Below, piece by piece: positions 42,064 to 53,128 of a stretch of DNA of 64,000 nt (position 1 is the stretch's first letter; every line of letters starts with the position of its first letter). Made by a program: the position numbers and the translations under genes. The stretch comes from Candidatus Vallotiella adelgis (GTDB lineage: Bacteria > Pseudomonadota > Gammaproteobacteria > Burkholderiales > Burkholderiaceae), in NCBI RefSeq assembly GCF_020541305.1, contig NZ_CP047396.1, positions 434,001-498,000 on the forward strand. Direction: 5' to 3'. The notes under the pieces were generated by a model. The model searched no databases, had not been told where the DNA came from, and worked only from the letters and a program-made list of their open reading frames with translations.

Positions 42064-44901
42064 ATGATCGACAAAAAAGCCGATTTTAAGCAGTCCTCTA
42101 AATACCCTATCAATCTGCTTGATACACCATTCCCAATGCGGGGTGACCTGCCAAAGCGCGAACCGGAATGGGTACAAGAATGGCAACAGAATAAGGTCTA
42201 CGAAGCAATTCGTAAAGCTTGCCAAGGAAGGCCGAAGTTCGTGCTACATGACGGCCCCCCTTATGCAAACGGGGATATTCATATCGGACACGCAGTCAAC
42301 AAAATCCTTAAAGATATAGTTGTCAAGGCACGAAATATGGCGGGCTTTGACGCGGATTATGTACCTGGATGGGATTGTCACGGCATGCCGATTGAAATCC
42401 AAATTGAGAAGCTCTTCGGTAAGTCTATGCCGACCGAGCAAGTGCAGCGTAATGCACGTGCGTATGCTGCCGAACAAATTGAGCGACAGAAAGCAGATTT
42501 TCTCCGACTCGGGTTGATTGGAAATTGGGATAATCCGTATCACACGATGTACTTCTCGAACGAGGCGAATGAAATCCGCGCACTCGCACGCATTCTTAAA
42601 AAAGGTTATATCTTCCGCGGCCTGAAGCCAGTAAACTGGTGCTTTGAATGTGGCTCGGCACTTGCTGAAGCGGAAATCGAATATAAGGAGCACGTAGATC
42701 CTGCTGTGGATGTTGCATTTCCCTTTGCCGAGTTAGGGCGGATTGCCGAAGCGTTTAGGGTTCCGTCATTGCCCAGTACTAATGGCGCGATTGTGGTCTG
42801 GACTACCACGCCGTGGACTATTCCCGCAAACCAGGCGCTAAGTGTAAATCCACAGCTATCGTATAGCCTTGTAGATACGCCGTACGGATTGCTAATTCTT
42901 GCCTCCGAACGCGTCGAGCCGTGCTTGGCCACGTATGGCTTACACGGTACAGTAATTGCGTCGGCGCCAGGTATCATGTTGGGCGGCATTCATTTCCAGC
43001 ATCCGCTCGCTAACCTACACCTGGGCTATAGGCGCACCACACCGGTTTATTGTAGTGAATACGTGACTATGAACTCCGGTACTGGCGTTGTACATTCTTC
43101 ACCAGCCTATGGTGTAGAGGACTTCCAGTCATGCAAGGCACATGGCATTGACGATAGCAATATACTGAACCCAGTTATGGGTAACGGTCACTATATTGCA
43201 TCCTTACCGCTGTTCGGTGGCCTATTAATTTGGGATGCAAACCAGAAGATTATCGATGCATTACGGCGCTCTGGTTCATTGCTACATACGAACAATTATA
43301 CACACAGCTATATGTATTGCTGGCGGCATAAGACGCCGATTATTTACCGAGCGACATCGCAGTGGTTCGCTGGTATGGATTTGACGCCCCTTGATGGGGG
43401 AAAGACGCTGCGCGAAACCGCACTCGACGGCATCGAGAATACTATATTCTATCCAGCACGTAGCAAGCAGCAACTGCAAAACATGATCGCCCATCGACCC
43501 GACTGGACATTGTCTCGTCAACGCCAGTGGGGTGTGCCAATGGCCTTCTTCGTACGTAAGGGGACAGGTCAGTTACATCCTAATACGCTTGAGTTACTTG
43601 AAGAGATTGCACAACGCATTGAACAACATGGTATCGAGGCGTGGCAATCGCTCGATCTGCATGAGTTGCTCGGTAACGACGCCGACCTATATGAAAAGAA
43701 TTCTGACACGCTAGATGTCTGGTTCGACTCTGGCACCACGCATTGGCATGTTCTGCGAGGCTCGCACACACAACAGCTGCAGTGGCCCGCCGACCTATAC
43801 CTTGAAGGCTTAGATCAGCACCGGGGATGGTTCCAGTCATCGCTACTTACTGGCTCAATGCTCGATGGTCGGCCGCCCTACAAGGCACTGTTGACGCATG
43901 GCTTTGCGGTTGATGGACAAAGTCGTAAAATGTCGAAATCGGTTGGCAACGTGATGGCGCCGCAGGCAATCTCAAATCATCTCGGCGCCGAAATTATTCG
44001 CTTGTGGGTAGCTTCAACTGACTACTCTGGCGAACTATCAATCTCCGATGAGATTTTGAAACGCGTGAGCGAAAGCTACCGCCGGATCCGTAATACACTG
44101 CGCTTTCTATTGGCGAATCTGTCAGATTTCGACCCAAACTTTAATATGGTACTGTCCGAGCAGTGGCTCGAAATCGACCGATACGCACTCGCGCGCACTG
44201 CAGAACTACAAAGAGAAGCGCTCAATTATTATGATGTATACGAATTCCATCCAGTTGTATCTAGGTTACAGATTTTTTGTTCAGAGGACCTTGGTGGCTT
44301 CTATCTTGATATACTGAAAGATCGGTTGTACACGTCCTCAGTCGACTCACTCGCTCGGCGAAGTGCACAATCATCATTGTACCATATTACGCATGGCTTT
44401 CTTCGGTTAATAGCGCCATTTCTGTCATTCACCGCGGAAGAGGCATGGAAGATCTTCCGGCCGGGAAACACGACAATCTTTACGGAAACGTACTATGTCT
44501 ATCCACTATTGCCCGATAATGAAGCGCTACTAAATAAATGGGCACTTGTGCGTAAATTACGCGGTATGGTTAGCAAAGCACTCGAAAATGCGCGTCAAGC
44601 AGGCCAAATTGGCTCTTCATTACAAGCTGAAGTCGAAATCTATGCCTATGGCGAATGCTACGACGCTCTCGAGGGCTTTGGTAGCGAATTGAGATTCGTA
44701 TTAATCACCTCTGCAGCACGGCTGATTAAGGTTAACAATAAGATTGATGAAGCAATTGCAGTGATCCCGTCCCAATACTCGAAGTGTGAGCGCTGCTGGC
44801 ATTATCGCGAGGAAGTCGGTATAAACACTGAACATCCGAGACTATGTGAGCGCTGTATAGCAAACTTATTTGGGAACGGTGAATACCGGAGTATGGCATA
44901 A
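42064..44901 (+). CDS. ileS: Isoleucyl-tRNA synthetase
   Basis: IleS charges tRNA-Ile and edits valine. The 945-residue enzyme has HIGH at 73-76, the editing domain with [19 protein letters not shown] at 622-626, and a C-terminal zinc finger with C908, C911, C928 and C931. It is full length with no degeneration, unlike the shortened MetG. Its stop abuts the lspA start with no gap. Confidence 0.97.
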   Translation: MIDKKADFKQSSKYPINLLDTPFPMRGDLPKREPEWVQEWQQNKVYEAIRKACQGRPKFVLHDGPPYANGDIHIGHAVNKILKDIVVKARNMAGFDADYVPGWDCHGMPIEIQIEKLFGKSMPTEQVQRNARAYAAEQIERQKADFLRLGLIGNWDNPYHTMYFSNEANEIRALARILKKGYIFRGLKPVNWCFECGSALAEAEIEYKEHVDPAVDVAFPFAELGRIAEAFRVPSLPSTNGAIVVWTTTPWTIPANQALSVNPQLSYSLVDTPYGLLILASERVEPCLATYGLHGTVIASAPGIMLGGIHFQHPLANLHLGYRRTTPVYCSEYVTMNSGTGVVHSSPAYGVEDFQSCKAHGIDDSNILNPVMGNGHYIASLPLFGGLLIWDANQKIIDALRRSGSLLHTNNYTHSYMYCWRHKTPIIYRATSQWFAGMDLTPLDGGKTLRETALDGIENTIFYPARSKQQLQNMIAHRPDWTLSRQRQWGVPMAFFVRKGTGQLHPNTLELLEEIAQRIEQHGIEAWQSLDLHELLGNDADLYEKNSDTLDVWFDSGTTHWHVLRGSHTQQLQWPADLYLEGLDQHRGWFQSSLLTGSMLDGRPPYKALLTHGFAVDGQSRKMSKSVGNVMAPQAISNHLGAEIIRLWVASTDYSGELSISDEILKRVSESYRRIRNTLRFLLANLSDFDPNFNMVLSEQWLEIDRYALARTAELQREALNYYDVYEFHPVVSRLQIFCSEDLGGFYLDILKDRLYTSSVDSLARRSAQSSLYHITHGFLRLIAPFLSFTAEEAWKIFRPGNTTIFTETYYVYPLLPDNEALLNKWALVRKLRGMVSKALENARQAGQIGSSLQAEVEIYAYGECYDALEGFGSELRFVLITSAARLIKVNNKIDEAIAVIPSQYSKCERCWHYREEVGINTEHPRLCERCIANLFGNGEYRSMA

Positions 44902-45408
44902 ATGGCAAAGACTTCATTTTATAAATCCAGCCGTTCGGAAATGCTTATGCTGTATCTAGGCATGTCATTAATAGTAATTCTGCTTGACCAATTGTCTAAA
45001 ATTATGGTGACACGCCTGTTCGTATACGGCGATCCGTATCCAGTTACGTCATTCTTTAATCTGCTATTAGTTTACAACCTCGGTGGCGCGTTTAATTTTC
45101 TGTCGACCGCTAGTGGCTGGCAACGCTGGGTGTTTATCTCATTGGGTATTAGTAGCGCGCTCCTAATCATTTATCTACTCAAAGGCCACAGCGGACAGAA
45201 ACTATTCTGTACTGCCCTAGCATTAATTCTCGGCGGCGGATTGAGCAACGTCATTGATCGTTTTATGCATGGCTATGTGATTGACTTCCTTGATTTCTAC
45301 GTTGGAAACTGGCATTGGCCAACATTCAATATTGCCGATAGCAGCATCACGAATGGTGCGTTACTGTTAGCGCTCGACGAACTTAGGCGCGTACGTGTAA
45401 CGCACTGA
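44902..45408 (+). CDS. lspA: Lipoprotein signal peptidase (signal peptidase II)
   Basis: LspA cleaves the signal peptide of diacylglyceryl-prolipoproteins in the inner membrane. The 168-residue protein has four membrane helices (about 15-35, 67-90, 92-112 and 140-160). The two catalytic aspartates are in [11 protein letters not shown] and FNIADSSI. It begins at the base after the ileS stop, as is usual. It pairs functionally with Lgt at 13009. Confidence 0.96.
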   Translation: MAKTSFYKSSRSEMLMLYLGMSLIVILLDQLSKIMVTRLFVYGDPYPVTSFFNLLLVYNLGGAFNFLSTASGWQRWVFISLGISSALLIIYLLKGHSGQKLFCTALALILGGGLSNVIDRFMHGYVIDFLDFYVGNWHWPTFNIADSSITNGALLLALDELRRVRVTH

Positions 45409-45469
45409 AAGTCTAGATTGAGAAATAATCCCAGAACTACTTAGCATGCGCAGTAGCAGAAGGAGTGAT

Positions 45470-46678
45470 ATGAATCTTTCGGGCAAACACTTGGTTCTTG
45501 GGCTAACTGGCGGCATCGCATGCTATAAGTCGGCTGAGCTTACGCGTATTCTGACGCAAGCCGGTGCCACTATTCAAGTAGTGATGACAAAATCAGCTAC
45601 ACAATTTATTACACCGATCACGATGAGAGCATTGTCTGGACAGCCAGTCTACACCAGTCAATGGGCTGCACGTATTGATAATAATATGCCACATATCGAG
45701 CTGTCGCGCCGCGCAGACGCAATCGTAATCGCTCCCGCATCGGCTGATTTTATCGCTAAGTTAGCTAATGGGCTATGTAACGATCTATTATCAACACTAG
45801 CTATGGCACGTTCCTGCTCATTGCTGGTCGTACCGGCGATGAACCGACAGATGTGGCAAAATCCAGCGACACAACGCAACATCGCTCAGTTGTGCAATGA
45901 CGGTATTATAGTGCTTGGTCCAGATGCTGGACCGCAAGCATGTGGTGAGATTGGCGATGGTCGCATGCTCGAACCCACGGCAATATACGAGGCGATCATC
46001 GCTTTTTTTCAGCCAAAGACGCTAGAAGGACAACGGGTACTAATTACAGCGGGCCCCACTTTTGAGCCGATAGATCCGGTTCGCGGCATTACAAATCGCT
46101 CAAGTGGCAAGATGGGATTCGCACTTGCGCGTGCCGCGGCGCAAGCTGGTGCGCGCGTACATCTAATTTCCGGCCCAGTCGCACTTGCCACGCCATGGGG
46201 CGTAAGCCGGAAGAACGTACAGACCGCGCAAAAAATGTATAATGCAGTCATGAAGGCTATTACCGACACCGACACCAATATTTTTATTGCCGTTGCCGCG
46301 GTAGCTGACTGGCGTGCTGCTCATGTATCTAATCACAAACTAAAGAAAACTGTCGGTAAGCCACCTCCGCCGCTAGACTTGATCGAAAATCCCGATATAC
46401 TCGCCAGTGTTGCTGCGTTGCCATCACCTCCTTACTGTGTCGGATTTGCGGCAGAAAGCAGTGAGCTTAGCATGAATAGTGAAGCAAAGCGGCGGCGTAA
46501 GAACGTACCACTACTCATTGGAAATCTAGGGCCGAAAACATTCGGCAAAGATGGCAATAAAGTTGTTCTATTTGATACAACCGGCTCGACACCATTGCCG
46601 CGTGCGGACAAACACTCACTCGCGCGCACCTTGGTTGACGAGATTGCACAGCGTATGCCGGGCAATATTTGTGCATAA
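45470..46678 (+). CDS. coaBC: Bifunctional phosphopantothenoylcysteine decarboxylase/phosphopantothenate--cysteine ligase
   Basis: CoaBC carries out two consecutive steps of coenzyme A synthesis. I start at the ATG at 45470 (402 residues), preceded by GAAGGAG; the frame is open from 45446. The N-terminal CoaC flavodoxin-like domain has GLTGGIACYKSAEL, APASADFIAKLANGL, the substrate-binding PAMNRQMW and the CGEIGDGRMLEP loop. The CoaB domain starts near residue 190 with LITAGPTFEPIDPVRGITN and includes GFAAESS. It is intact and full length. The usual next gene dut is absent. Confidence 0.96.
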   Translation: MNLSGKHLVLGLTGGIACYKSAELTRILTQAGATIQVVMTKSATQFITPITMRALSGQPVYTSQWAARIDNNMPHIELSRRADAIVIAPASADFIAKLANGLCNDLLSTLAMARSCSLLVVPAMNRQMWQNPATQRNIAQLCNDGIIVLGPDAGPQACGEIGDGRMLEPTAIYEAIIAFFQPKTLEGQRVLITAGPTFEPIDPVRGITNRSSGKMGFALARAAAQAGARVHLISGPVALATPWGVSRKNVQTAQKMYNAVMKAITDTDTNIFIAVAAVADWRAAHVSNHKLKKTVGKPPPPLDLIENPDILASVAALPSPPYCVGFAAESSELSMNSEAKRRRKNVPLLIGNLGPKTFGKDGNKVVLFDTTGSTPLPRADKHSLARTLVDEIAQRMPGNICA

Positions 46679-47424
46679 TTGATATACGTGTGATGATGTA
46701 TTGTGGATTGCTACGCGCATAACAGCATATTATTCAGTTTGAATATAACTCAACTTTAATGCTCTTTTACATATAGGAGATCGACGGTTCATGGGGGTAT
46801 CTTGTATACGTCATGAGTTATTGAGCTGATATAGCCTGCGTTCACGTCTGAACTCAGGCGGCATTCTATTTTTTCGGCTCCACTCATCTCCAACTAGGAA
46901 TTCTACTAAAATGTATCTCCAGAGTATAGGAGGATTAGAGACGCGTATGCTCGAGAGCAGCGTGCCGGTCAATTCTAGCCGACCTATAAAGTACCAATTA
47001 TGACTATTTAGTCAGCAGAATCTTATATCGCCATCTCCAGTGAGATGGCAGTGTGTATATCCTCTGGGAAGGCTGGGTAGCTATCGATTCGAAATTACTC
47101 AACAGGCTCCTCAACCGCAATTAGGAAATACCGGTGAGTCTGAATCCTTGGCCATAACTAGTAGCCTTGAAGAGGCTACTTTCTCAACTTCTAAACACCG
47201 AAGTAGCCAGCATTACACGCTACCAGAGTGGCCTACTCTTCAGATGTAGTTTGTACACGCAAATTTATTGATACAAGCTCGCCTATACGGCAAACATCTA
47301 ACGCTATCTAGTGCAGACAACAATTGCATGCCGATATAAGATATACGTTAATAAGATATACGTTAGTCAGTCTATAGCATTTGCGCTTTTTAACTTAATA
47401 TCTATGAACGGTTCTGTTACATGG
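46679..47424. other. Convergent spacer between coaBC and icd
   Basis: No supportable gene in 746 bp. A 69-codon frame at 47040-47249 has no recognised similarity. An 8 bp hairpin AGTAGCCT/AGGCTACT at 47160-47180 followed by TTCT could be a terminator. A perfect 15 bp tandem duplication lies at 47336-47365. Dut, expected after coaBC in Burkholderia, could not be found. Confidence 0.5.
47336..47365. repeat. Tandem duplication of a 15-mer
   Basis: ATAAGATATACGTTA occurs twice in immediate succession, about 60 bp beyond the icd stop codon. Confidence 0.9.
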
Positions 47425-48678
47425 CTACATGTTTTCGATTAAAACCTGACCAAAGCCAGAGCATGAAACCTGTGTCGCATCCTCCATCTGACGTGCAAAA
47501 TCATACGTCACACGCTTTGACAGGATCGACTTTTCCATTGTAGAAATAATGACATCTGCCGCCTCAATCCAGCCTAGGTGGCGCAGCATCATTTCGGCCG
47601 ACAGGATTTCCGAACCAGGATTCACGTAGTTCTTGCCAGCGTATTTTGGTGCAGTTCCATGCGTTGCTTCGAACATTGCAACCGAATTCGATAGATTAGC
47701 ACCTGGCGCTATGCCAATACCACCAACCTGCGCTGCCAATGCGTCTGAAATATAATCTCCATTCAAATTTAACGTTGCGATTACATCATATTCGGCCGGA
47801 CGTAGCAGAATCTGCTGCAAAAACGCATCGGCGATTACGTCCTTAATCACAACCTCATTACCGCTCTTTGGATGTTTAATTTTAGTCCACGAAGTACCTT
47901 CTATCCGCTCCGCTCCAAACTCTTTCTCGGCGAGAGCATATCCGTAGTCGCGGAATGCACCTTCGGTAAACTTCATGATGTTACCTTTGTGCACTAGCGT
48001 GACCGACTTACGGTGATTGTCGAGTGCATACTGGATAGCTTTTCGCACTAGCCTCTCTGTGCCTTCTCGCGAAACTGGCTTGATGCCGATCCCCGATGTT
48101 GCTGGAAAGCGGATTTTATTAACACCCATTTCTTCACGCAAGAAGCGGATTAGCTGTTTAGCTTGCTTAGATTCTGCAGCCCATTCGATACCCGCATAGA
48201 TATCCTCTGAATTCTCGCGGAAGATTACCATGTTAGTTTTCTCCGGTTCACGCACCGGCGAAGGAACGCCCTTAAAATAGCGCACTGGACGCAGGCACAC
48301 GTACAGATCTAACTCCTGTCGCAGCGCGACATTCAGCGAGCGAATACCGACGCCAACCGGTGTAGTTAATGGCCCTTTGATCGAAACTACATATTCTTTT
48401 AGAGCCTGCAGCGTTTCTTCCGGCAGCCATATATCTTGCCCATAAATCTTAGTCGCCTTTTCGCCGGCGAAAATCTCCATCCATCTAATCTTTTTTCTAT
48501 TACCATAGACTTTCTTAAGAGCTGCATCGACTACCTTGATCATCACCGGCGTAATATCGAAGCCAATACCATCGCCCTCAATATAAGGAATGACTGGCTG
48601 ATCTGGGACGTTGAGGGAAAAGTCCGGGTTGACGGTAATCTGCTCACCGCCAGAAACCTTGATGTGCTGATGCGGCAT
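47425..48678 (-). CDS. icd: NADP-dependent isocitrate dehydrogenase
   Basis: Icd oxidises isocitrate to 2-oxoglutarate in the TCA cycle, yielding NADPH. I start at the ATG at 48678 (417 residues, [13 protein letters not shown]), preceded by GGAGG, not at 48690. Substrate and phosphorylation-site region [14 protein letters not shown] has become [15 protein letters not shown] here, with the serine retained. [13 protein letters not shown] and [19 protein letters not shown] are present. The retained enzyme can supply 2-oxoglutarate and NADPH. Confidence 0.96.
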   Translation of the reverse strand: MPHQHIKVSGGEQITVNPDFSLNVPDQPVIPYIEGDGIGFDITPVMIKVVDAALKKVYGNRKKIRWMEIFAGEKATKIYGQDIWLPEETLQALKEYVVSIKGPLTTPVGVGIRSLNVALRQELDLYVCLRPVRYFKGVPSPVREPEKTNMVIFRENSEDIYAGIEWAAESKQAKQLIRFLREEMGVNKIRFPATSGIGIKPVSREGTERLVRKAIQYALDNHRKSVTLVHKGNIMKFTEGAFRDYGYALAEKEFGAERIEGTSWTKIKHPKSGNEVVIKDVIADAFLQQILLRPAEYDVIATLNLNGDYISDALAAQVGGIGIAPGANLSNSVAMFEATHGTAPKYAGKNYVNPGSEILSAEMMLRHLGWIEAADVIISTMEKSILSKRVTYDFARQMEDATQVSCSGFGQVLIENM

Positions 48679-49290
48679 ATTTGCCTCCAATGATGGAATG
48701 GTTAAAATTTTGCTGCACAGCTACACGCAGACATATCCCTGATAGCAGGCCAGAAAAATATTATAGCATTTCGAAAATGATTTTTATTTCATATAAAAAA
48801 CGCATATATATATTATGCGTCAGCATTTTCATCTTTTCTATCGGAGATGAGTCCTAGCGGCCACGCATTACTAAGCTATTCTACTGGCCTACTCAATCGA
48901 GTTAGACTTTGACGATAGCTATACACAAAAACTGCAGTAAACTACGGGGGCGAGCTTGCGAAGGTTGAACTTGGCTTGAGTCGAATCGGTCCGCGGGGCG
49001 CGGGGATGATTTACACCCTGTCTAGCATCTAGACTGCGGATGTGGTTCCAGCAGATTATGGATATCATCTGACGCGCACGTCGTACAACAAAAGACGCGT
49101 TCTTCTCCCCGCCAGATATTCTCTATGCTATAGAGAATATCTGGCGGGGAGAAGAACGGAAAAGTAATGTTGTATATGCTAAAGTACTTTTAGTAAAATA
49201 TTCGGATATTTAGCGCGTTGCCTACCACGAGAAAGCACGTGGCACCCCGGGGGAGGGACACACCGTAAGGCGATATCGCGCACCAGAGCT
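48679..49290. other. Gene-free region between icd and sodB with a very long inverted repeat
   Basis: No gene is supported in these 612 bp. The 29 bp perfect inverted repeat at 49098-49158 dominates. A stop-free, GC-richer stretch at about 48951-49026 on the plus strand reads like protein (ELAKVELGLSRIGPRGAG), but I cannot name it. Confidence 0.5.
49098..49158. repeat. Perfect inverted repeat with 29 bp arms and 3 nt loop
   Basis: The left arm 49098-49126 starts CGTTCTTCTCCCCGCCAG and ends TTCTCTAT. The right arm 49130-49158 is its exact reverse complement, around GCT. The middle is GC-rich. On the plus strand the stem is not followed by a T-run. It lies 132 bp beyond the sodB stop and about 520 bp upstream of icd. 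Confidence 0.95.
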
Positions 49291-49875
49291 TCATACGCTA
49301 AAATTCTTAGCGGCGAAATTCCAGTTCACGATATTCCAAAACGCTTCGACAAACCTCGGGCGAGCATTTCGATAGTCGATATAGTATGCATGCTCCCAAA
49401 TGTCTAGTGTCAGTAAGGGCATAATATTGGCCGACAACGGCGTAGCCGCGTTGCTGGTTGAAATAATATCCAGTGAGCTATCGATCTTTTTCACGAGCCA
49501 AGTCCAACCAGAGCCGAACGTGCTGACCGCTGCTTTTGTAAAAGCTTCTTTCAATCCGTCGTAAGAACCCCACTGTGCGTGAATTGCATCACCGAGCTTG
49601 CCAGTCGGTGCCCCCCCACCCTGGGGTGATAAGCTTTTCCAGAAGAATGTGTGGTTCCATACTTGCGCTGCGTTATTAAAAATACCCCCCGACGATTGTT
49701 TGATAATTGCTTCCAGCGACAAGTTTTCGAACTCTGTACCCTGGATTAGATGGTTCAGATTAGTCACATAAGTTTTATGATGTTTTTCATAGTGGAATTC
49801 TAACGTCTCTTCTGAGATATACGGAGCCAGTGCATTCTTCGCGAATGGCAGAGGAGAGAGAATATGTTGTGTCAT
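49291..49875 (-). CDS. sodB: Iron superoxide dismutase
   Basis: SodB converts superoxide to O2 and H2O2 in the cytosol. The 194-residue protein has the metal ligands H28 (EFHYEKHH), H75 (QVWNHTFFW), D158 and H162 ([11 protein letters not shown]). Q71 in NNAAQVWNH and the GGGAPTG loop fit the iron type. It is full length. Its ribosome-binding site lies within a small palindrome at 49884-49900. It sits downstream of xseA on the same strand, as in Burkholderia. Confidence 0.96.
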   Translation of the reverse strand: MTQHILSPLPFAKNALAPYISEETLEFHYEKHHKTYVTNLNHLIQGTEFENLSLEAIIKQSSGGIFNNAAQVWNHTFFWKSLSPQGGGAPTGKLGDAIHAQWGSYDGLKEAFTKAAVSTFGSGWTWLVKKIDSSLDIISTSNAATPLSANIMPLLTLDIWEHAYYIDYRNARPRFVEAFWNIVNWNFAAKNFSV

Positions 49876-49883
49876 TATATAAT

Positions 49884-49900
49884 ATTCCTTTATAAGGAAT
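49884..49900 (-). promoter_or_regulatory. Palindrome covering the sodB ribosome-binding site
   Basis: ATTCCTT-TAT-AAGGAAT places the minus-strand AAGGAAT, the likely Shine-Dalgarno site 9 bp before the sodB ATG, in a 7 bp stem. It could mask translation initiation. The stem is short, so a regulatory role is speculative. Confidence 0.35.
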
Positions 49901-50135
49901 TGAAGGGCCGGGGAGCATCATACTGCCGAGTACTTAATCTTAGGTCGGCTCGAATAACCTCGAACATTTTCGCTCTTTAATGAGTAGTGTGCCCTATGTA
50001 CTGCTTACGTAGGGCTAGTACTACTTGGCAGAATGCTATTCTGCGCGAAAATTGGTACCGATATCACAAATATCCAGCATACAGTTAGTTACTTGCTAGT
50101 TGATCGGGGGCAATTCTCGGGTCTACGTGCCCCCT

Positions 50136-51512
50136 CTAGAATTCCTGATCTAGGCGAGGCTGGACGTGCGCAATACCAAGATCTGCACTGCCGTGCGCGA
50201 GGTGTACTATTACACATTGACCCGGGTTAAGTACATCTAATGCACGCACCGGTGCGCCGCTGTGCGGTTCGATCATCGCTGCATAGCCTCGCTCTAGTGT
50301 ACGTCGCGGACTCAACAACTCAACGCGAGCAGCTAGTGCAGATACCCGCGCACATTGATGCTCTTGCTTTCTGCGCAGTACATCTCGAAGGCGATACCAG
50401 AGGTACTGCGAACATTCGGCTAATCGCTCTATATCAAGCCGGCTGCGTTGCCAACGCAACTGAAGTATCGTCAGCTGTGCGCGCGTACTTTGCACTAGGC
50501 GAGCGACGCCCGAGCATAACCGAAGCGATAATTGCTGCAAGTGCTGACGCTGTCTCATAATCCGCTCAGCCGGGCTAATCAGCCGGCGAGCCAGCCAATC
50601 TAACTGCTGTGCTCGTCGCTCCATCATCCGAACAATAGAGCGTGCTAGCGCCGTATAGCGATAACTTAAATCGTTTAATAACGCTGCATGCTGAGGACTA
50701 ACTAGTTCCGCAGCTGCTGTAGGCGTTGGCATACGAACATCGGCTGCAAAGTCAGCAATCGTACAATCTGTTTCGTGACCAATACCAGATACAATCGGCA
50801 AAGCACTAGAGGCAATTGTGCGCGCTAGAGACTCATCATTAAATACCCATAAGTCTTCAATCGAACCTCCGCCGCGGCACACAATCAACACATTAACTTC
50901 AGCGCGGTGGTTAGCTATGCCGATCATAGTCGAAAGACGCGCGGCCGCCTCAGCACCCTGCACCGGCGCAGGGTAGATAATAACCGACACATGCGGCGCA
51001 CGTCGCGCAAGTGTGATCAACACATCGCGCAGTGCTGCTGCTTGTAGCGATGTAATGATGCCGATAGACCGTGGGTGCAATGGAAGCGTACGCTTACGCT
51101 CGGCAGCAAACAGACCTTCGCTCTCAAGCTGCCCTTTAAGTTTCAAAAACGCTTCATATAGGCGACCTTGCCCGGTGCGTCGAACTGTTTCTACGTTTAA
51201 TTGCAACTCGCCGCGAGGTTCATACATTGCTACTGTAGCACGAACCTCGATCCAGTCGCCTGCCCGAGGCGAAAACTGCGCATATTGGGCGCGGCCACGA
51301 AACATTACACAACGAATCTGGGCACAATCGTCTTTGATAGAAAAATACCAATGACCGCTAGCTGCCCGTATAAAGTTTGAAACTTCGCCGGCAATCCAGG
51401 CAAGCGGAAGAGCTTGTCCGAGCAAAGCGCTAATCGTACGATTGAGAGCGGACACTGGAATCACTATGCCCCCATCGACCAAAGAGGTCGATGGGGAGAG
51501 TTCTAATTTCAT
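50136..51512 (-). CDS. xseA: Exodeoxyribonuclease VII large subunit
   Basis: XseA is the catalytic subunit of the single-strand exonuclease VII. The 458-residue protein has an N-terminal OB-fold (about 18-115) with AWIAGEVSNFIRAASGHWYF and the catalytic domain with IGIITSLQAAALRDV, VLIVCRGGGSIEDLW and SGIGHETDCTIADFAADVR. A long coiled-coil region follows at about 290-420. It is full length. The small subunit XseB is not in the window. This repair gene is intact in an otherwise eroding chromosome. Confidence 0.95.
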   Translation of the reverse strand: MKLELSPSTSLVDGGIVIPVSALNRTISALLGQALPLAWIAGEVSNFIRAASGHWYFSIKDDCAQIRCVMFRGRAQYAQFSPRAGDWIEVRATVAMYEPRGELQLNVETVRRTGQGRLYEAFLKLKGQLESEGLFAAERKRTLPLHPRSIGIITSLQAAALRDVLITLARRAPHVSVIIYPAPVQGAEAAARLSTMIGIANHRAEVNVLIVCRGGGSIEDLWVFNDESLARTIASSALPIVSGIGHETDCTIADFAADVRMPTPTAAAELVSPQHAALLNDLSYRYTALARSIVRMMERRAQQLDWLARRLISPAERIMRQRQHLQQLSLRLCSGVARLVQSTRAQLTILQLRWQRSRLDIERLAECSQYLWYRLRDVLRRKQEHQCARVSALAARVELLSPRRTLERGYAAMIEPHSGAPVRALDVLNPGQCVIVHLAHGSADLGIAHVQPRLDQEF

Positions 51513-51942
51513 TGGGCAGTACGTACTTAGGGGAGAATCTTCTATAGCTCTAGCGGAGGAAGGTCTGGAACTATCTATACAGTCATTTACCAGTTTTTGT
51601 ATAGCGTCGAGCTAGTGATATCCGCGCACGAGTGCATTACTTGCTCTATTTTTTATGCAAGATTTTATGCGATATCCAAGTCATTAAAAGTTACTGATAG
51701 TGGTAACCTTAAGACGCTCCACGAAGTTATCTACAGTAATCATATATAGCATATCAGTATATGCATCTATTGTAGAAAAATATGATTAACGTCTATGTGC
51801 GGATAGCAGGCGCAATTTATCTCAGCCTCTAGGCAACTTATTGAGTATGTGCCTATGCTACGTGAGAGTTGCTGGAGATTGCTGGAGTCCAAGGCCTGTT
51901 ATGCCGTTGTACAACGCTGTATATCTATCGACTACTATACCC
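51513..51942. other. Divergent region between xseA and lpxK
   Basis: No separate gene in about 430 bp. The lpxK reading frame is open from 51841, but the segment before 51943 does not look like LpxK. A 10 bp period near-duplication TTGCTGGAG-A-TTGCTGGAG lies at 51869-51887. Confidence 0.5.
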
Positions 51943-52968
51943 ATGTTACTTTCACGAGCGATAATTGCTTATATCGGACATATCTTCTCGAGAGAATGGC
52001 AGCGTCGTGGCGTGCTTGCCTACACTCTATGGCCTCTATCCCAGTTATTTTCTGCTGTCTCCGCACTGCGCCGACTCGCGTATACACGCGGCTGGTGTAA
52101 GACGTGGCACATTAGTGTGCCGGTCGTAGTAGTAGGCAATGTGACGGTCGGTGGCACCGGAAAAACGCCAACCGTTATCGCACTGATCGAGGCATTACGC
52201 GATGCAGGCTTTAGATCCGGTGTGGTATCACGTGGCTATGGCTCGCGCATCGTGCGACCCACTGCGGTCAGCCCTACGTCGCCACCTTCGCTGGCAGGCG
52301 ATGAGCCACTGCTGATAGTCCGTCGGACCAAAGTACCCATGTGGGTTTGCCCAGACCGAGCGGCAGCTGCCCGTGCACTGATACAAGCTCATCGCGAAGT
52401 AGATGTAATTATTAGCGACGACGGCTTGCAGCACTATCGGCTCGCGCGCGATATAGAGCTCGTAGTCTTTGATCACCGACTAGGGGGAAACGGGTTTCTC
52501 TTGCCTGCCGGTCCATTACGCGAACAATTAAGTCGCTCCCGCGACGCAACGTTGATCAACAATCCTGATGAACACAGTTTTCCGCCGTGGCCATCGACCT
52601 TCAGGCTAGCGCTGCAGCCAGCCGACGCATGGCACCTAGATAATCCACACCTGCGCCGACCGCTAGCACAGTTTGCTGGCCAGCGCGTTCTAGCGGCTGC
52701 TGGCATCGGCGAACCGGAACGCTTCTTCGCGACACTGCGTTCGAGCGGACTCGCGCCTGCTACACGTGCACTGCCTGACCATTATCCGTTCGATGAGAAC
52801 CCATTTGTAACCGATAGAGCGGATGCAATTCTGATCACTGAAAAAGATGCAGTAAAATGCACGACTTGGCATGACGTACGTCTATGGGCAGTACCTGTCG
52901 ACGCTACGCTCGATTCCCGCCTAATTTCGCTCGTTTTGGAGAAAATTCGTGGACTCTCGTCTGCTTGA
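51943..52968 (+). CDS. lpxK: Tetraacyldisaccharide 4'-kinase
   Basis: LpxK phosphorylates the lipid A disaccharide precursor at the inner membrane. I choose the ATG at 51943 (341 residues, [15 protein letters not shown]) because relatives start shortly before REWQRRG; the frame is open from 51841. The Walker A motif lies in [14 protein letters not shown], followed by [16 protein letters not shown] and [12 protein letters not shown]. The C-terminus has [11 protein letters not shown]. It overlaps the small trm112-like gene by 20 bp in an lpxK-trm112-kdsB operon. Confidence 0.94.
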   Translation: MLLSRAIIAYIGHIFSREWQRRGVLAYTLWPLSQLFSAVSALRRLAYTRGWCKTWHISVPVVVVGNVTVGGTGKTPTVIALIEALRDAGFRSGVVSRGYGSRIVRPTAVSPTSPPSLAGDEPLLIVRRTKVPMWVCPDRAAAARALIQAHREVDVIISDDGLQHYRLARDIELVVFDHRLGGNGFLLPAGPLREQLSRSRDATLINNPDEHSFPPWPSTFRLALQPADAWHLDNPHLRRPLAQFAGQRVLAAAGIGEPERFFATLRSSGLAPATRALPDHYPFDENPFVTDRADAILITEKDAVKCTTWHDVRLWAVPVDATLDSRLISLVLEKIRGLSSA

Positions 52969-53128
52969 AATTCTTGTTTGCCCGCTGTGTAAGGGGCCTC
53001 TGCACTATAATCTCAATACGCCGGAGCTAATTTGCCACGCCGATAAGCTTGCGTATCCAATTTGTGACGGCATTCCAGTAATGCTAGTCGATGAGGCACA
53101 CCAGATAGTCGAAGGCATACCGGGTTGA
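52949..53128 (+). CDS. Trm112/YcaR-family zinc-ribbon-like protein
   Basis: A 59-codon gene with a GTG start reads [18 protein letters not shown] when the initiator is taken as Met. It continues through [17 protein letters not shown], the UPF0434/Trm112 signature. The cysteines are C11, C14, C29 and C39. It begins within the last codons of lpxK and its TGA overlaps the TTG start of kdsB, as in the lpxK-ycaR-kdsB order of many proteobacteria. Trm112 proteins activate methyltransferases in eukaryotes and archaea; the bacterial role is less clear. Confidence 0.92.
   Translation: MDSRLLEILVCPLCKGPLHYNLNTPELICHADKLAYPICDGIPVMLVDEAHQIVEGIPG

Noticed and set aside
46911-47003. Short 30-codon frame after coaBC as a dut relic
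   Set aside because: No dUTPase motif such as RSGLG or the C-terminal GFGSTG is visible. The frame cannot be assigned.
50240-50560. 106-codon frame antisense to xseA
   Set aside because: XseA is clearly coding on the minus strand. The antisense frame has no ribosome-binding site or family similarity.
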